A stretch of 64,000 nucleotides of DNA, from NCBI RefSeq assembly GCF_013179285.1, contig NZ_WVNW01000001.1, positions 620,001 to 684,000 of the forward strand. The letters run 5' to 3'. Every line of letters starts with the position of its first letter. The first letter of the stretch is position 1. A program made the position numbers and the translations under genes. Source of the stretch: Roseobacter sp. HKCCD6576-2. GTDB taxonomy: Bacteria > Pseudomonadota > Alphaproteobacteria > Rhodobacterales > Rhodobacteraceae. Below are positions 26,655 to 35,848 of this stretch, in pieces. A model generated the notes under the pieces. That model saw only the letters and a list, made by a program, of their open reading frames with translations. It had not been told where the DNA came from and did no database searches.

Positions 26655-28031
26655 TTAGCGGTTGGGTTGATCGCCCAGAAGATGTTCCACGGAGCGCGCA
26701 TAGAAGGCAACAATGGCCTCCCCGTCTTCACTCAGAACAAACCCGTCCGGTGTTTCAGAGAGCATCCGCCGCTCGATCAATGCCCGCAGGCCAGCTTCGG
26801 TTGTGTAATCGAGATCATCACGGGGGATGTGGACTTCCGCACCTCGGCGGCGTGCGCCCTCAACCAGGTCACCAACTCTGGCACGCAGTTCCGCGCGATC
26901 CCGCACACCGGCGCGCAGAGCATAGGACACGAGGGGCACGGGCACGACCGGCATGACCGCTCCGATCCGCTGCATCAACTCGGCACCGAGGAGTGCCGGG
27001 ACGTCGTCGGCAGGCTCTTTCAAAAACTCGGTCAGGCTCAAAGGGGCCCCAAAGCTGACGGCGGCATACCCATAACGGTGGAAGCGCCGCGTTAGTCTCA
27101 GCCAGATTTGCCGCCGCAGATAGCGATAGATCGGCCAAAGGCTGAAGCGGAACCGCCTTGTGCCCTTCTCATGCGCCTCGATCAGGTTGCGATCTTCCAT
27201 GACCCGGTCGTAGTTCAATGCAACGGGCACAAAGACGACATCGCGGGATTTGCCTGGCCGAAACCCATCGAGAATGTAAGAGATCAAGCCGAGCTTCGGG
27301 GTGCCAAGCGCGCCGGTCTGGCTCAACCCCCCTTCGGGGAAGACAGCTTGTGTGACGCCAGCCTCTGTCGCCATCTGAACATAGCGCGCCAGCACCTTGC
27401 GATAGAGCGGGTTGTTATGCCGCCGCCGGATGAAATATCCGCCCATAGCCCGCACCAATTGGCGGAGTGGCCAGACACGTGCCCATTCACCAACCGCATA
27501 GGCCAAGGCCGAGCGTTCGGCGGCGAGCCAGGTGACCAAGACATAGTCCATATTTGATCGGTGATTCATCACGAAGATCACCGTGGCATCCGGGTCGATC
27601 GCCTCAAGCGCGGCGTCATTAGCTTGCGCGAGGCGCACGCGATAGAGCGATTTGCTGAGAAACTTGGCCGCCCGGATCGCGAAACCGAAATAGGTCAGCG
27701 CCGAGAACCCCGGCACGATCTCTCGGGCATAGCGCTCGGCGGTTTGCGCGGCGACGTCTTCGCGGATGCCGGTGCTGCGCGCATGATCAACGATCGCCTG
27801 CGCCACCTCGGGGTCATACACAAGGCGCAGGACGGTATCGTTCCGGCGCGCAAGTTTGAACGGTTGAATCGGTCGGGCGAGCCGCTCGTTCAAGCGGCCA
27901 ACGGCGCGCTCGAGCCGTCGCCGCAAATACCAGCGCACCGAGGGCACCAGTACATTATTCAACGCCGCGACCGCCGCAAAAGCGAGGATCAAGAGCAAAG
28001 CCCAAAGCGGCAGTTCCACCGTGGTCGTCAT
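26655..28031 (-). CDS. Glycerol-3-phosphate/1-acylglycerol-phosphate acyltransferase family protein
   Basis: About 458 residues. An N-terminal membrane anchor (LPLWALLLILAFAAVAAL) is followed by a PlsB/PlsC-type domain with the catalytic NHRSNMDYVL (motif NHx4D, near 170), GGYFIRRRHNN and FPEGGLSQTG. The order and length are PlsB-like rather than the short PlsC form. It would transfer an acyl chain to glycerol 3-phosphate or a lysolipid at the inner membrane. The start at 28031 is uncertain because neither ATG has a good ribosome-binding site. It lies between ccr and ecm. Confidence 0.82.
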   Translation of the reverse strand: MTTTVELPLWALLLILAFAAVAALNNVLVPSVRWYLRRRLERAVGRLNERLARPIQPFKLARRNDTVLRLVYDPEVAQAIVDHARSTGIREDVAAQTAERYAREIVPGFSALTYFGFAIRAAKFLSKSLYRVRLAQANDAALEAIDPDATVIFVMNHRSNMDYVLVTWLAAERSALAYAVGEWARVWPLRQLVRAMGGYFIRRRHNNPLYRKVLARYVQMATEAGVTQAVFPEGGLSQTGALGTPKLGLISYILDGFRPGKSRDVVFVPVALNYDRVMEDRNLIEAHEKGTRRFRFSLWPIYRYLRRQIWLRLTRRFHRYGYAAVSFGAPLSLTEFLKEPADDVPALLGAELMQRIGAVMPVVPVPLVSYALRAGVRDRAELRARVGDLVEGARRRGAEVHIPRDDLDYTTEAGLRALIERRMLSETPDGFVLSEDGEAIVAFYARSVEHLLGDQPNR

Positions 28032-28151
28032 CGCAGGCGACCCTGGCAGGAAACCGAGGCGCACACAATCGTTTGCGATGGCGCGGTCGGAGACAAAGGA
28101 GAGCCGCATCCAGGTCAGAAGGATCGAAATGCCGCGACGCAGCGAATTGAC

Positions 28152-28169
28152 ATCGACATATTATTCCCA
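28152..28169 (+). promoter_or_regulatory. Motif shared by ethylmalonyl-CoA pathway genes (ecm copy)
   Basis: ATCGACATATTATTCCCA, 56 nt before the ecm start, contains the same 12-mer CGACATATTATT as the ccr upstream region. It overlaps a possible promoter with TTGACA at 28147-28152 and ATATAC 17 bp later, so the shared element would lie in the spacer. Confidence 0.5.
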
Positions 28170-28225
28170 ATATACCCCTCCGAGTGGAATAAAGTTGCCG
28201 AAACCTGATTTGAGGAGCGCCGCCC

Positions 28226-30190
28226 GTGACCGCAGACAAAGACCGCCCTTGGCTCATCCGCACCTATGCTGGTCATTCGACGGCCAAAGCCTCCAATGCA
28301 CTCTATCGCGGGAACCTCGCAAAGGGGCAGACCGGCCTGTCCGTTGCCTTCGATCTGCCGACGCAGACCGGGTATGACAGCGATCATGAATTGGCGCGCG
28401 GCGAGGTCGGCAAGGTCGGTGTTCCGGTGTCTCATCTGGGCGATATGCGGGCACTGTTTGATCAGATCCCGTTAGAGCAAATGAACACCTCGATGACGAT
28501 CAACGCGACCGCGCCGTGGCTTCTCGCGCTCTATATCGCGGTGGCCGAAGAGCAGGGGGCGGATGTTTCGAAGCTTCAAGGCACTGTGCAGAATGATCTG
28601 ATCAAAGAGTATCTATCGCGCGGCACCTATATCTGTCCGCCGAAACCGTCGCTGAAAATGATCGCGGATGTCGCGGAGTATTGCTATTCCAACGTGCCGA
28701 AATGGAATCCGATGAATGTGTGTTCCTATCATCTGCAAGAGGCCGGCGCGACGCCGGAGCAGGAATTGGCCTTTGCCTTGGCAACCGCGACGGCGGTTCT
28801 GGATGCGTTGCGGCCCCGAGTCGATCCGGCGGACTTTCCCGCTTTGGTCGGGCGGATTTCGTTTTTTGTGAATGCGGGTATCCGATTTGTCACCGAGATG
28901 TGCAAAATGCGGGCCTTTGTGGAGCTGTGGGATGAGATCTGTAAGGAGCGTTACGGCGTTGAAGACCCGAAATACCGCCGGTTCCGCTATGGCGTGCAGG
29001 TCAATTCCCTTGGGCTGACCGAGCAGCAGCCGGAAAACAATGTCTATCGCATTTTGATCGAAATGCTTGCCGTGACACTCAGCAAAAACGCCCGCGCGCG
29101 TGCGGTGCAATTGCCGGCTTGGAATGAGGCGCTTGGTTTGCCGCGGCCGTGGGATCAGCAATGGTCGATGCGGATGCAGCAGATCATGGCGTTTGAGACC
29201 GATCTTCTGGAACATGGAGATCTGTTTGATGGGAACCCCGCTGTGGCCGGCAAAGTGGAGACGCTGAAAAACGGCGCGCGGGCAGAATTGGCTAATCTGG
29301 AGTCGATGGGCGGTGCAATTGCCGCGATCGACTACATGAAGGGCCGCCTGGTTGAGTCAAATGCCGACCGTGTTCACGGGATTGAGCAAGGCGAAACTGT
29401 GGTTGTCGGTGTGAACAAATACACCGCCACCGAGCCATCGCCTTTGACCGAAGCCGATGGGGGCATCATGGTCGTCGATCCCGCTGTAGAGGCCGAACAG
29501 ATTTCGAGATTGGAGGCCTGGCGGGCGGAACGAGACGCCAATGCCGTCGCCGAAGCGCTCGCAGCGCTTCGCGATGCTGCCAAGAGCGGTGCAAATGTCA
29601 TGCCGCCCTCAATTGCCGCCGCCAAAGCGGGCGTGACCACGGGCGAATGGGCCGGCGTAATGCGGGCCGTGTTTGGCGAATACCGGGGTCCGACCGGCGT
29701 TGCCCGGAGCCCATCGAATAAAACCGAAGGGCTGGACGATATTCGCGACGCCGTAGATATGGTCAGCGACAGACTTGGGCGGCGTCTGAAATTCTTGGTT
29801 GGCAAGCCGGGGCTCGATGGCCATTCCAATGGCGCTGAACAAATCGCGTTCCGCGCGCGGGATTGCGGAATGGATATCTCCTATGAAGGCATACGGCTAA
29901 CACCAGAAGAAATCGTTGCAGCCGCAAAAATAGAGGATGCCCATGTTATTGGATTATCGATTCTTTCGGGCAGCCATGTGCCGCTAATAAAAGAAGTTAT
30001 GGAAAGACTGCATTCAGAAGGCATGTCTCACGTTCCCGTGATGGTTGGGGGAATCATCCCCGATGAAGATGTGGAGATTCTGCTGAGCTATGGGGTTGCG
30101 AAAGTCTATACACCCAAGGATTTCGAGCTAAATCGCATCATGATGGACATTGTTCACCTTGTCGACGCGCAGCCCATCGCCGCAGAATGA
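28226..30190 (+). CDS. ecm: Ethylmalonyl-CoA mutase (MeaA), B12-dependent
   Basis: Converts (2R)-ethylmalonyl-CoA to methylsuccinyl-CoA in the ethylmalonyl-CoA pathway. The 654-residue protein joins a substrate-binding TIM barrel (RTYAGHSTAKASNALYR; FDLPTQTGYDSDH; MNTSMTINATAPW) to a C-terminal cobalamin domain with the base-off motif Asp531-x-His533-x-x-Gly536 (DGHSNG), GLSILSGSH and MVGGIIPDED. TAKASN instead of the methylmalonyl-CoA mutase form and the neighbouring ccr support Ecm over Mcm. The GTG start has GAGGAG upstream. The last 300 nt are noticeably more AT-rich than the rest. Confidence 0.95.
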   Translation: MTADKDRPWLIRTYAGHSTAKASNALYRGNLAKGQTGLSVAFDLPTQTGYDSDHELARGEVGKVGVPVSHLGDMRALFDQIPLEQMNTSMTINATAPWLLALYIAVAEEQGADVSKLQGTVQNDLIKEYLSRGTYICPPKPSLKMIADVAEYCYSNVPKWNPMNVCSYHLQEAGATPEQELAFALATATAVLDALRPRVDPADFPALVGRISFFVNAGIRFVTEMCKMRAFVELWDEICKERYGVEDPKYRRFRYGVQVNSLGLTEQQPENNVYRILIEMLAVTLSKNARARAVQLPAWNEALGLPRPWDQQWSMRMQQIMAFETDLLEHGDLFDGNPAVAGKVETLKNGARAELANLESMGGAIAAIDYMKGRLVESNADRVHGIEQGETVVVGVNKYTATEPSPLTEADGGIMVVDPAVEAEQISRLEAWRAERDANAVAEALAALRDAAKSGANVMPPSIAAAKAGVTTGEWAGVMRAVFGEYRGPTGVARSPSNKTEGLDDIRDAVDMVSDRLGRRLKFLVGKPGLDGHSNGAEQIAFRARDCGMDISYEGIRLTPEEIVAAAKIEDAHVIGLSILSGSHVPLIKEVMERLHSEGMSHVPVMVGGIIPDEDVEILLSYGVAKVYTPKDFELNRIMMDIVHLVDAQPIAAE

Positions 30191-30314
30191 TGCGTCGATA
30201 CCCAAAACTTCATAAGTGTAAACCTGCCTAAAAAGACATGTCCATAAATAGGTCCTATTGCATGGCGTCAAAAGGCGGCATAGCAAACCCGAGTCAACAA
30301 TAGGGACCATTAAA

Positions 30315-30626
30315 ATGGCAAAAAACTTAAACGAAATGTCGCGTGATGAGCTTTTGGAGTTGCGGCGGGATGTGGACGCTGCTCTTAAAGATGTCGATAA
30401 GAGGAAGAAAAAAGAGGCTCTCGCCGCAGCCCAAAAGGCAGCGCTTGAGCACGGGTTTTCTTTAGAGGAAGTTCTTGGCGGAAAAAGTGGATCAGGGCCC
30501 AAATCTTTGCCGAAATACGCCAACCCGGCAGATGCAAGTCAGACTTGGACGGGTCGCGGCCGGCAACCTGGATGGATCAAAGACGCGCTTGCCGCTGGCA
30601 AGTCGCTTGACGATATGGCGATCTGA
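30315..30626 (+). CDS. H-NS family nucleoid protein (HvrA-like)
   Basis: A 103-residue protein. An N-terminal coiled coil for oligomerisation (MSRDELLELRRDVDAALKDVDKRKKKEAL) is joined to the H-NS DNA-binding domain YANPADASQTWTGRGRQPGWI, which carries the AT-hook-like GRGRQP loop. The tail AAGKSLDDMAI is typical. In Rhodobacter, HvrA modulates photosynthesis and nitrogen-fixation genes; here a general role in binding AT-rich DNA is likely. The ATG at 30315 is chosen by family alignment. It precedes deoD by 9 nt. Confidence 0.92.
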   Translation: MAKNLNEMSRDELLELRRDVDAALKDVDKRKKKEALAAAQKAALEHGFSLEEVLGGKSGSGPKSLPKYANPADASQTWTGRGRQPGWIKDALAAGKSLDDMAI

Positions 30627-30635
30627 GGCAAAGCG

Positions 30636-31340
30636 ATGACTGTGCATATTGGTGCGAAGCCCGGCGATATTGCCGAAACTGTTCTTATGCCTGGAGACCC
30701 GTTGCGCGCGAAATGGGCTGCTGAGCGGTTTCTGGACGATCTTGTGTGTGTCAATGAGGTCCGGGGCATGTTGGGTTTTACCGGCACTTGGCGCGGTCAT
30801 CCTGTCACAATTCATGGTTCGGGCATGGGCATGCCCAGCCTTTCGATTTATGCCAATGAGCTAATCCGGGACTATGGTGCGCAAACGCTCATTCGGATTG
30901 GCTCTGCTGGCGCGATGCAGCCGCAGATTAAGCTCCGCGATGTGGTTCTGGCGATGACATCGTCAACGCTCTCGACCCCATCGCGGGGGTTTTTCAAAGA
31001 ACTCAATTATGCGCCTTGCGCCGATTGGAGTTTGTTGCAGGCGGCTCATGTGGCGGCGGCGTCCAAGGGCTGTGACACCCATGTCGGCGGAATTTATTCG
31101 TCCGATGTATTTTATGACGAGCGCCCTGACCTCAACGAACAAATGACCCGGCACGGTATCCTTGCCGTCGAAATGGAAGCGGCGGAGCTCTATACTCTTG
31201 CTGCGCGATATGGGCGGCGGGCATTGGCAGTCCTGACGATTTCGGATCATCTGGTGACGGGTGAGGCATTGCCCTCGGAAGATCGGCAGTCGAGCTTCTC
31301 GGATATGGTCGAAATCGCGTTGGAAGCCGCGTTTTCATAA
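30636..31340 (+). CDS. deoD: Purine-nucleoside phosphorylase DeoD-type
   Basis: Phosphorolysis of purine (deoxy)ribonucleosides to the base and pentose 1-phosphate. The 234-residue hexameric-type enzyme has [25 protein letters not shown] at the N-terminus, [16 protein letters not shown] for phosphate and ribose, [24 protein letters not shown] and the catalytic Asp in [10 protein letters not shown]. It follows the H-NS-like gene after 9 nt. Together with deoC it supplies a route from deoxynucleosides to central carbon. Confidence 0.97.
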   Translation: MTVHIGAKPGDIAETVLMPGDPLRAKWAAERFLDDLVCVNEVRGMLGFTGTWRGHPVTIHGSGMGMPSLSIYANELIRDYGAQTLIRIGSAGAMQPQIKLRDVVLAMTSSTLSTPSRGFFKELNYAPCADWSLLQAAHVAAASKGCDTHVGGIYSSDVFYDERPDLNEQMTRHGILAVEMEAAELYTLAARYGRRALAVLTISDHLVTGEALPSEDRQSSFSDMVEIALEAAFS

Positions 31341-31349
31341 AAGACCTGC

Positions 31350-31371
31350 GGTGAAGCTAAACAGCTTCACC
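31350..31371. terminator. Hairpin between convergent deoD and the flavin dehydrogenase gene
   Basis: GGTGAAGCT-AAAC-AGCTTCACC has 9-bp perfect arms. On the minus strand it is followed by GCAGGTCTTTT. The stem contains the TAG stop codon (31357-31359) of the minus-strand gene, so it is coding sequence and terminator together. It may serve both genes. Confidence 0.65.
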
Positions 31372-32991
31372 CGCGATCTTACCTGAAAAAATACAGCCGC
31401 CCAGGAATGTCCCTTCCAGGGCATTGTAGCCGTGAAAGCCACCACCACCGAAACCCGCGACTTCGCCAGCCGCGAAGAGACCGTCAAAGACACTCCCATC
31501 GGGGCGAAGCACCTGTCCGTTGAGATTGGTGTGAAGCCCGCCAAGGGATTTCCGGGTTAGGATGTTCAGCCGGACAGCGATCAAGGGGCCGTTTGCCGGA
31601 TCCAAGATCGCATGGGGTTTTGCGGTGCGGATCAATCTATCCCCCAGATACGCCCGCGCGCCCCGGATCGCGGTGATCTGCGCATCTTTGGAGACTTTGT
31701 TCGTAAGTTGGGCATCGCGCGCCTCAATCTGAGTCCGAATATGGGCGAGATCGACGGGCATTTGCGGGGTGATCTTGTTCATCCCCTCAACAAGCGTCGG
31801 CAGATCATCCGCCACCACGAAGTCTTCACCATGTGTCTTGAACGCTTCAACCGCCCGCGTCGCGCCTTTGCCCAACCGTTCCTTGATCACCGAACGCCAC
31901 TTGCCGGAGGTGAGATCGGGGTTTTGCTCGGAGCCTGAAAGGGCGAACTCCTTTTCGATGATTTTCTGGGTGAGGATGAACCAAGAATGCTCTTGCCCCG
32001 TGGCCAGGATGCGTTTGAGCGTCGAGAGGGTGTCGAAGCCGGGGAAACAGGGCGCCTCCATCCGGTCGCCAAGTGCATCGAACCACATTGATGACGGGCC
32101 GGGCAGAATGCGGATACCGTGATTGGGCCAGATCGGATCCCAATTGGTTAGCCCTTCGCAGTAGTGCCACATGCGGTCTTTGTTGATCACAGCCGCACCA
32201 GCGGCCTCGGTCGCCAACTGCATCTGGCCGTCGACATAATCCGGCACGCCCGCCACCATCTTGATCGGCGGGCTGCCCAACCGATCGCGCGGCCAGTATT
32301 CTCGCACCAGGTCGTGGTTGCCGCCAATCCCGCCAGTGGTGACAATCACCGCCTCGGCGTCATAGGTGAAATCGCCGGTGACCTCTCGATTGGTCGCGCC
32401 GCCACGGATGGCGCTGTCATCGGCCAGAATATCGCCGTGCACGCCGGTCAATACGCCGCCATCGACGGTTAGCCCCCGGACGCGGTGCCGATATTTCAAA
32501 GTGATATTGGGATGTTGGGTGACCCTGTCGGCATAAGGTTTCACGACGCCGGTGCCCGTGCCCCATGTCACGTGAAACCGGGGGATTGCATTGCCGTGAC
32601 CGTCTGCCAATGCACCGCCGCGTTCGGCCCACCCCACCACGGGAAACCACCGCATGCCGAGCCCGTGGAGATAGCTGCGCATCGGGCCTGCCGCGAAATC
32701 TAAATAGGCGTCGGCCCATTTCCGTGGGTTCGCATCTTCCGGTCGGTCAAATTGAGCCGCGCCAAACCAATCCGTGGCGGCGAGGTCTCGGCTGTCTTTC
32801 AAACCCAGGCGCCGCTGTTCCGGCGTGTCGATCATGAACAACCCGCCAAGCGACCACCAAGCTTGCCCACCAAGCGATTGTGGGCCTTCTTGATCTAAGA
32901 GCAGCACCCTGCGCCCACGCTCAGCGGCATGAAGCGCGGCAACAAGGCCGGACAGCCCGCCGCCGATGACGATGATGTCTGCCTGTCCCAT
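31357..32991 (-). CDS. FAD-binding dehydrogenase (fumarate reductase/ketosteroid dehydrogenase-like)
   Basis: A 544-residue flavoprotein. The FAD motif GGGLSGLVAALHAAERG is at the N-terminus (ADIIVIGGG), followed by GGQAWWSLGGLFMIDTPEQRRLG, AVIVTTGGIGGNHDL near 220 and a C-terminal GEVAGFGGGGFHGYNALEGTFLGG that closes the FAD site. It belongs to the FAD-binding-2 family containing fumarate reductase flavoprotein, KstD and aspartate oxidase; the subgroup is annotated only as FAD-binding dehydrogenase. The substrate is unknown. It is a single gene, convergent with deoD. Confidence 0.88.
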   Translation of the reverse strand: MGQADIIVIGGGLSGLVAALHAAERGRRVLLLDQEGPQSLGGQAWWSLGGLFMIDTPEQRRLGLKDSRDLAATDWFGAAQFDRPEDANPRKWADAYLDFAAGPMRSYLHGLGMRWFPVVGWAERGGALADGHGNAIPRFHVTWGTGTGVVKPYADRVTQHPNITLKYRHRVRGLTVDGGVLTGVHGDILADDSAIRGGATNREVTGDFTYDAEAVIVTTGGIGGNHDLVREYWPRDRLGSPPIKMVAGVPDYVDGQMQLATEAAGAAVINKDRMWHYCEGLTNWDPIWPNHGIRILPGPSSMWFDALGDRMEAPCFPGFDTLSTLKRILATGQEHSWFILTQKIIEKEFALSGSEQNPDLTSGKWRSVIKERLGKGATRAVEAFKTHGEDFVVADDLPTLVEGMNKITPQMPVDLAHIRTQIEARDAQLTNKVSKDAQITAIRGARAYLGDRLIRTAKPHAILDPANGPLIAVRLNILTRKSLGGLHTNLNGQVLRPDGSVFDGLFAAGEVAGFGGGGFHGYNALEGTFLGGCIFSGKIAGEAV

Positions 32992-33058
32992 GCCAGCTCC
33001 CTCCTTGAGCGGAGGAGGCTAGCATTGAGATTTGGTTCTTGTCGAACCGGACCTAACG

Positions 33059-33211
33059 TTAGGCCGCCTCGGTCAGCTCCGGGTATTCCGGGGTCTCGTC
33101 GACCTCTGTCGGGTTGGGCGTGTAATAGGCCCAAGCCTCTTCCAAAATCTGCAGGGCGACGTCTGGATCAATGGCGGGCGTCGGTTTGCGAAATGTCACG
33201 GTGTTTGGCAT
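33059..33211 (-). CDS. Small hypothetical protein, 50 residues
   Basis: MPNTVTFRKPTPAIDP opens a 50-residue acidic protein with WAYYTPNPTEVDETPEYP in its second half. AGAGG lies 5 nt before the ATG at 33211. It fills the gap between the propeller protein and the flavin dehydrogenase on the same strand. No function known; coding is supported by the clear ribosome-binding site and residue composition. Confidence 0.6.
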   Translation of the reverse strand: MPNTVTFRKPTPAIDPDVALQILEEAWAYYTPNPTEVDETPEYPELTEAA

Positions 33212-33342
33212 CTTGGCCTCTTTGCAGTCAAATGGCCTCCCTTTGACAGAGAGACTATGCGCTGGCCGGGCAGGGCACATCTCATCTTTCCGCAGGCGCG
33301 CTATGTGTGTGGTGCAAGGCTCACCAGCGCGACATCGGCGGG

Positions 33343-34500
33343 TCACTCCGCGGCACGCTCCAAAACCTCGACAGAAAGGACGGTGGGCAGATGGCTGGCT
33401 ATTTCGTCCCAAGTCTCGCCTTCATCGCGGCTGGCAAAGATCGAGCCGGTGTTTGTGCCGAAATACACCCCTGCGGGGCTTTGGCGGTCGGTGGCCATGG
33501 CTTGGCGCAGCACGGTGAAGAAGCAGTTCTCGCGAGGCAGGCCGTGGCGTTTGGCCTGCCAACTTTCGCCGCCATCGCTGGATTTCCAAACGGCTGCACG
33601 GGCCTGTGGCGGGTAGCGCCCTTCGTTATCGCCGTTCAGAGGTAGGACCCAGATCGTGTACGGATCCGTCGGATGCAGGGCGATGGGGAAGCCGAAGGTC
33701 GAGGGCAGGCCTGCGGTGATATCGTGCCAATTCCGTCCGCCATCGGGGCTGCGGAAGACGCCATGGTGGTTTTGCTGGTAGAGCACATCGCCCTGCGCGC
33801 GCACGATGTTATGCACACAGAGCCCCGTCTGCCCATTATGGGGCGCGGCGGGATGATCGTGCCCGGAACAGGACTCGGCATTTGATAGGCGGTTGCGCCG
33901 CTCCCAACTCTGTCCGCCATCTTCGGTGGCGAAAACGCCCGCAGCTGAGATGCCGGCCCAGAGTTTGCCCGGCTGATCAGGGTCCGAGACGATGGTGTGA
34001 AGCACAAGCCCGGCTGCGCCGGGGTTCCACTGATCCTTGTCCGGGTGGTCCGACAGGGTGGTCACCTTCTCCCAAGTTGCGCCGTCATCGGTGCTCGCAA
34101 ATAGCATGCCGGGCTTACCGCCTGCATAGAGCGTGTCATGGACCTTCGCGACGGACCAGATTGCCGAAACCTCGCCATCGAACCCGGTTTCCACGGGTTC
34201 CCAGTTCAAGAACCGCGCGGTTTCCGGGTCATTCGCAGCCCAATCATCGATTTCCCCTTTGGAGAGTTTGGAGAGCGTCCAAGTGCCCCCGCCATCGCCG
34301 GAGCGCCAGATGCCCGCGCCAAGGAAGTCATTGCCGCCTCCGGCCCAGATCAGACCGTTCGCGGGATCGCCATTCACATGATTGATCGGCCAACCGTCAC
34401 AATGCGGGCCGGAGATATGCCAGACCTGCCGCGCCGTATCCCCCGTAAGGATGAAGGCGCCCTTGGTGGTGCCAACAAGAAGATTGAGATCAGATGCCAT
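33343..34500 (-). CDS. BNR/sortilin-like beta-propeller protein
   Basis: A 385-residue cytosolic-looking protein (no signal peptide) of repeated Asp-box blades: GIWRSGDGGGTWTLS, LFASTDDGATWEKV, VFATEDGGQSWERR, VFRSPDGGRNWHDI, VWKSSDGGESWQAK, IFASRDEGETWDEI. This is a six- or seven-bladed propeller like sialidase/YCF48 and sortilin-type proteins. Sialidase activity is not supported because no catalytic Tyr/Glu context is seen. The start MASDLNLLVGTTKGAF is set by GGAGG 7 nt upstream. Function unknown. Confidence 0.8.
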   Translation of the reverse strand: MASDLNLLVGTTKGAFILTGDTARQVWHISGPHCDGWPINHVNGDPANGLIWAGGGNDFLGAGIWRSGDGGGTWTLSKLSKGEIDDWAANDPETARFLNWEPVETGFDGEVSAIWSVAKVHDTLYAGGKPGMLFASTDDGATWEKVTTLSDHPDKDQWNPGAAGLVLHTIVSDPDQPGKLWAGISAAGVFATEDGGQSWERRNRLSNAESCSGHDHPAAPHNGQTGLCVHNIVRAQGDVLYQQNHHGVFRSPDGGRNWHDITAGLPSTFGFPIALHPTDPYTIWVLPLNGDNEGRYPPQARAAVWKSSDGGESWQAKRHGLPRENCFFTVLRQAMATDRQSPAGVYFGTNTGSIFASRDEGETWDEIASHLPTVLSVEVLERAAE

Positions 34501-34749
34501 CATGTCCCCTCCGCTCATGACGGAGAGGATAACATGCGTGGCCGATTTTCCCTATCGACCGGAGGCGGAGCGGAACCGCTCTTTGTTCACGCCGGCCCAT
34601 CCTCCTTTGCGTACAGACCACGCCATCGGCTCCCGGCCCACACCCTGCTTCATCGACAGAGCCGCCGTGAGTCCTGAACAAACGTCTTCACAACAAAGGG
34701 GCGCCGCCGCGCCCAATGGCCAGCTTACGCATCGCACAATGTGGAACCT

Positions 34750-35046
34750 TCAATCTTTGGGAGGGCCCTTCGGCAGCAAAGCGTCCGCCAAGATCATACG
34801 CCGCTCTTCCTCGGTCGCTGTGCCCATGGCCCACCCGCTCCCGAATTGCGCAAGGAGTTCCTGATCCTTACAGCCGTCCTCGAAAAGGCGGCCAAGTCTG
34901 GTCAGGATCCGGCTGATCTCAACCAGAAACACCTTCTCATCGCCCGCCACGCGGTTGATGTACCCCATCCGCGCAGAGAGATAGCGCATCACCTCGTGGA
35001 ACTCCTCCGGTGACGTAAAGGCGACCGGAAGCTCTTTTTCCGGCAT
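34750..35046 (-). CDS. Hypothetical protein at the end of the sdh operon
   Basis: A 98-residue, mainly helical protein (FTSPEEFHEVMRYLSARMGYI; VFLVEISRILTRLGRLFED). Its ATG lies one base after the sdhB stop, so it is translated with sdhB. No family is recognised. Co-transcription suggests a link to the succinate dehydrogenase complex or simply shared regulation. The 234 nt after it, up to the propeller gene start, show no gene or clear terminator. Confidence 0.7.
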   Translation of the reverse strand: MPEKELPVAFTSPEEFHEVMRYLSARMGYINRVAGDEKVFLVEISRILTRLGRLFEDGCKDQELLAQFGSGWAMGTATEEERRMILADALLPKGPPKD

Positions 35047-35047
35047 G

Positions 35048-35827
35048 TCAGAGTTGCCGCTCGACCATCATCTTCTTGATCGATGCGATGGCCTTGGCGG
35101 GGTTCAGGCCTTTGGGGCAGGTCTTGGTGCAGTTCATGATGGTGTGGCAGCGATAGAGTTTGAACGGGTCTTCGAGATCGTCCAAACGCTCACCCGTCGC
35201 CTCATCGCGGCTGTCGATGATCCAGCGATAGGCGTGGAGCAGTGCGGCAGGGCCGAGATAGCGGTCACCATTCCACCAATAAGACGGGCAAGACGTCGAG
35301 CAGCAGGCGCACATCACACATTCATACAACCCATCGAGCTTTTTTCGGTCGTCGATGGATTGGCGCCACTCATGCTCCGGGTTTTGGGTCTTGGTTTCCA
35401 ACCAGGGCATGACGGCCGCATGTTGCGCGTAGAAATGCGTCAGATCGGGGATCAGATCCTTCACCACCGGCATGTGGGGGAGGGGATAGATTTTCACGTC
35501 ACCCTTGATCTCATCCATGCCGTAGATACAGGCCAACGTGTTGATCCCATCGATATTCATCGCGCAGGAGCCGCAAATCCCCTCGCGGCAGGAGCGACGG
35601 AAGGTCAGCGTCGGATCGATCTCGTTCTTGATCTTGATCAGTGCGTCCAGAACCATCGGCCCGCAGGTATCCATATCGACGAAATAGGTATCGACCTGGG
35701 GATTTTTGCCGTCATCAGGGTTCCAGCGATAGATGCTGAACTTGCGTACATTTGTGGCGCCTTCGGGTTTTGGCCAGGTCTTGCCGGTGCGGATGCGGGA
35801 GTTTTTGGGAAGCGTCAGTTCAACCAT
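35048..35827 (-). CDS. sdhB: Succinate dehydrogenase iron-sulfur subunit
   Basis: The 259-residue electron-transfer subunit of complex II. The [2Fe-2S] ligands are in [18 protein letters not shown] and the following Cys of LACIYG. The C-terminal half has [16 protein letters not shown] and [17 protein letters not shown] for the [4Fe-4S] and [3Fe-4S] centres. It passes electrons from SdhA FAD to quinone in SdhCD. Unusually, three unrelated genes separate it from sdhA. A GGAGACAGAC precedes the ATG. Confidence 0.97.
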   Translation of the reverse strand: MVELTLPKNSRIRTGKTWPKPEGATNVRKFSIYRWNPDDGKNPQVDTYFVDMDTCGPMVLDALIKIKNEIDPTLTFRRSCREGICGSCAMNIDGINTLACIYGMDEIKGDVKIYPLPHMPVVKDLIPDLTHFYAQHAAVMPWLETKTQNPEHEWRQSIDDRKKLDGLYECVMCACCSTSCPSYWWNGDRYLGPAALLHAYRWIIDSRDEATGERLDDLEDPFKLYRCHTIMNCTKTCPKGLNPAKAIASIKKMMVERQL

Positions 35828-35848
35828 GTCTGTCTCCGGTCCTCGATC

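Noticed and set aside
33343-34500. Sialidase assignment for the Asp-box propeller protein
   Set aside because: Asp boxes alone do not show glycosidase activity, and the catalytic residues of sialidases are not evident.
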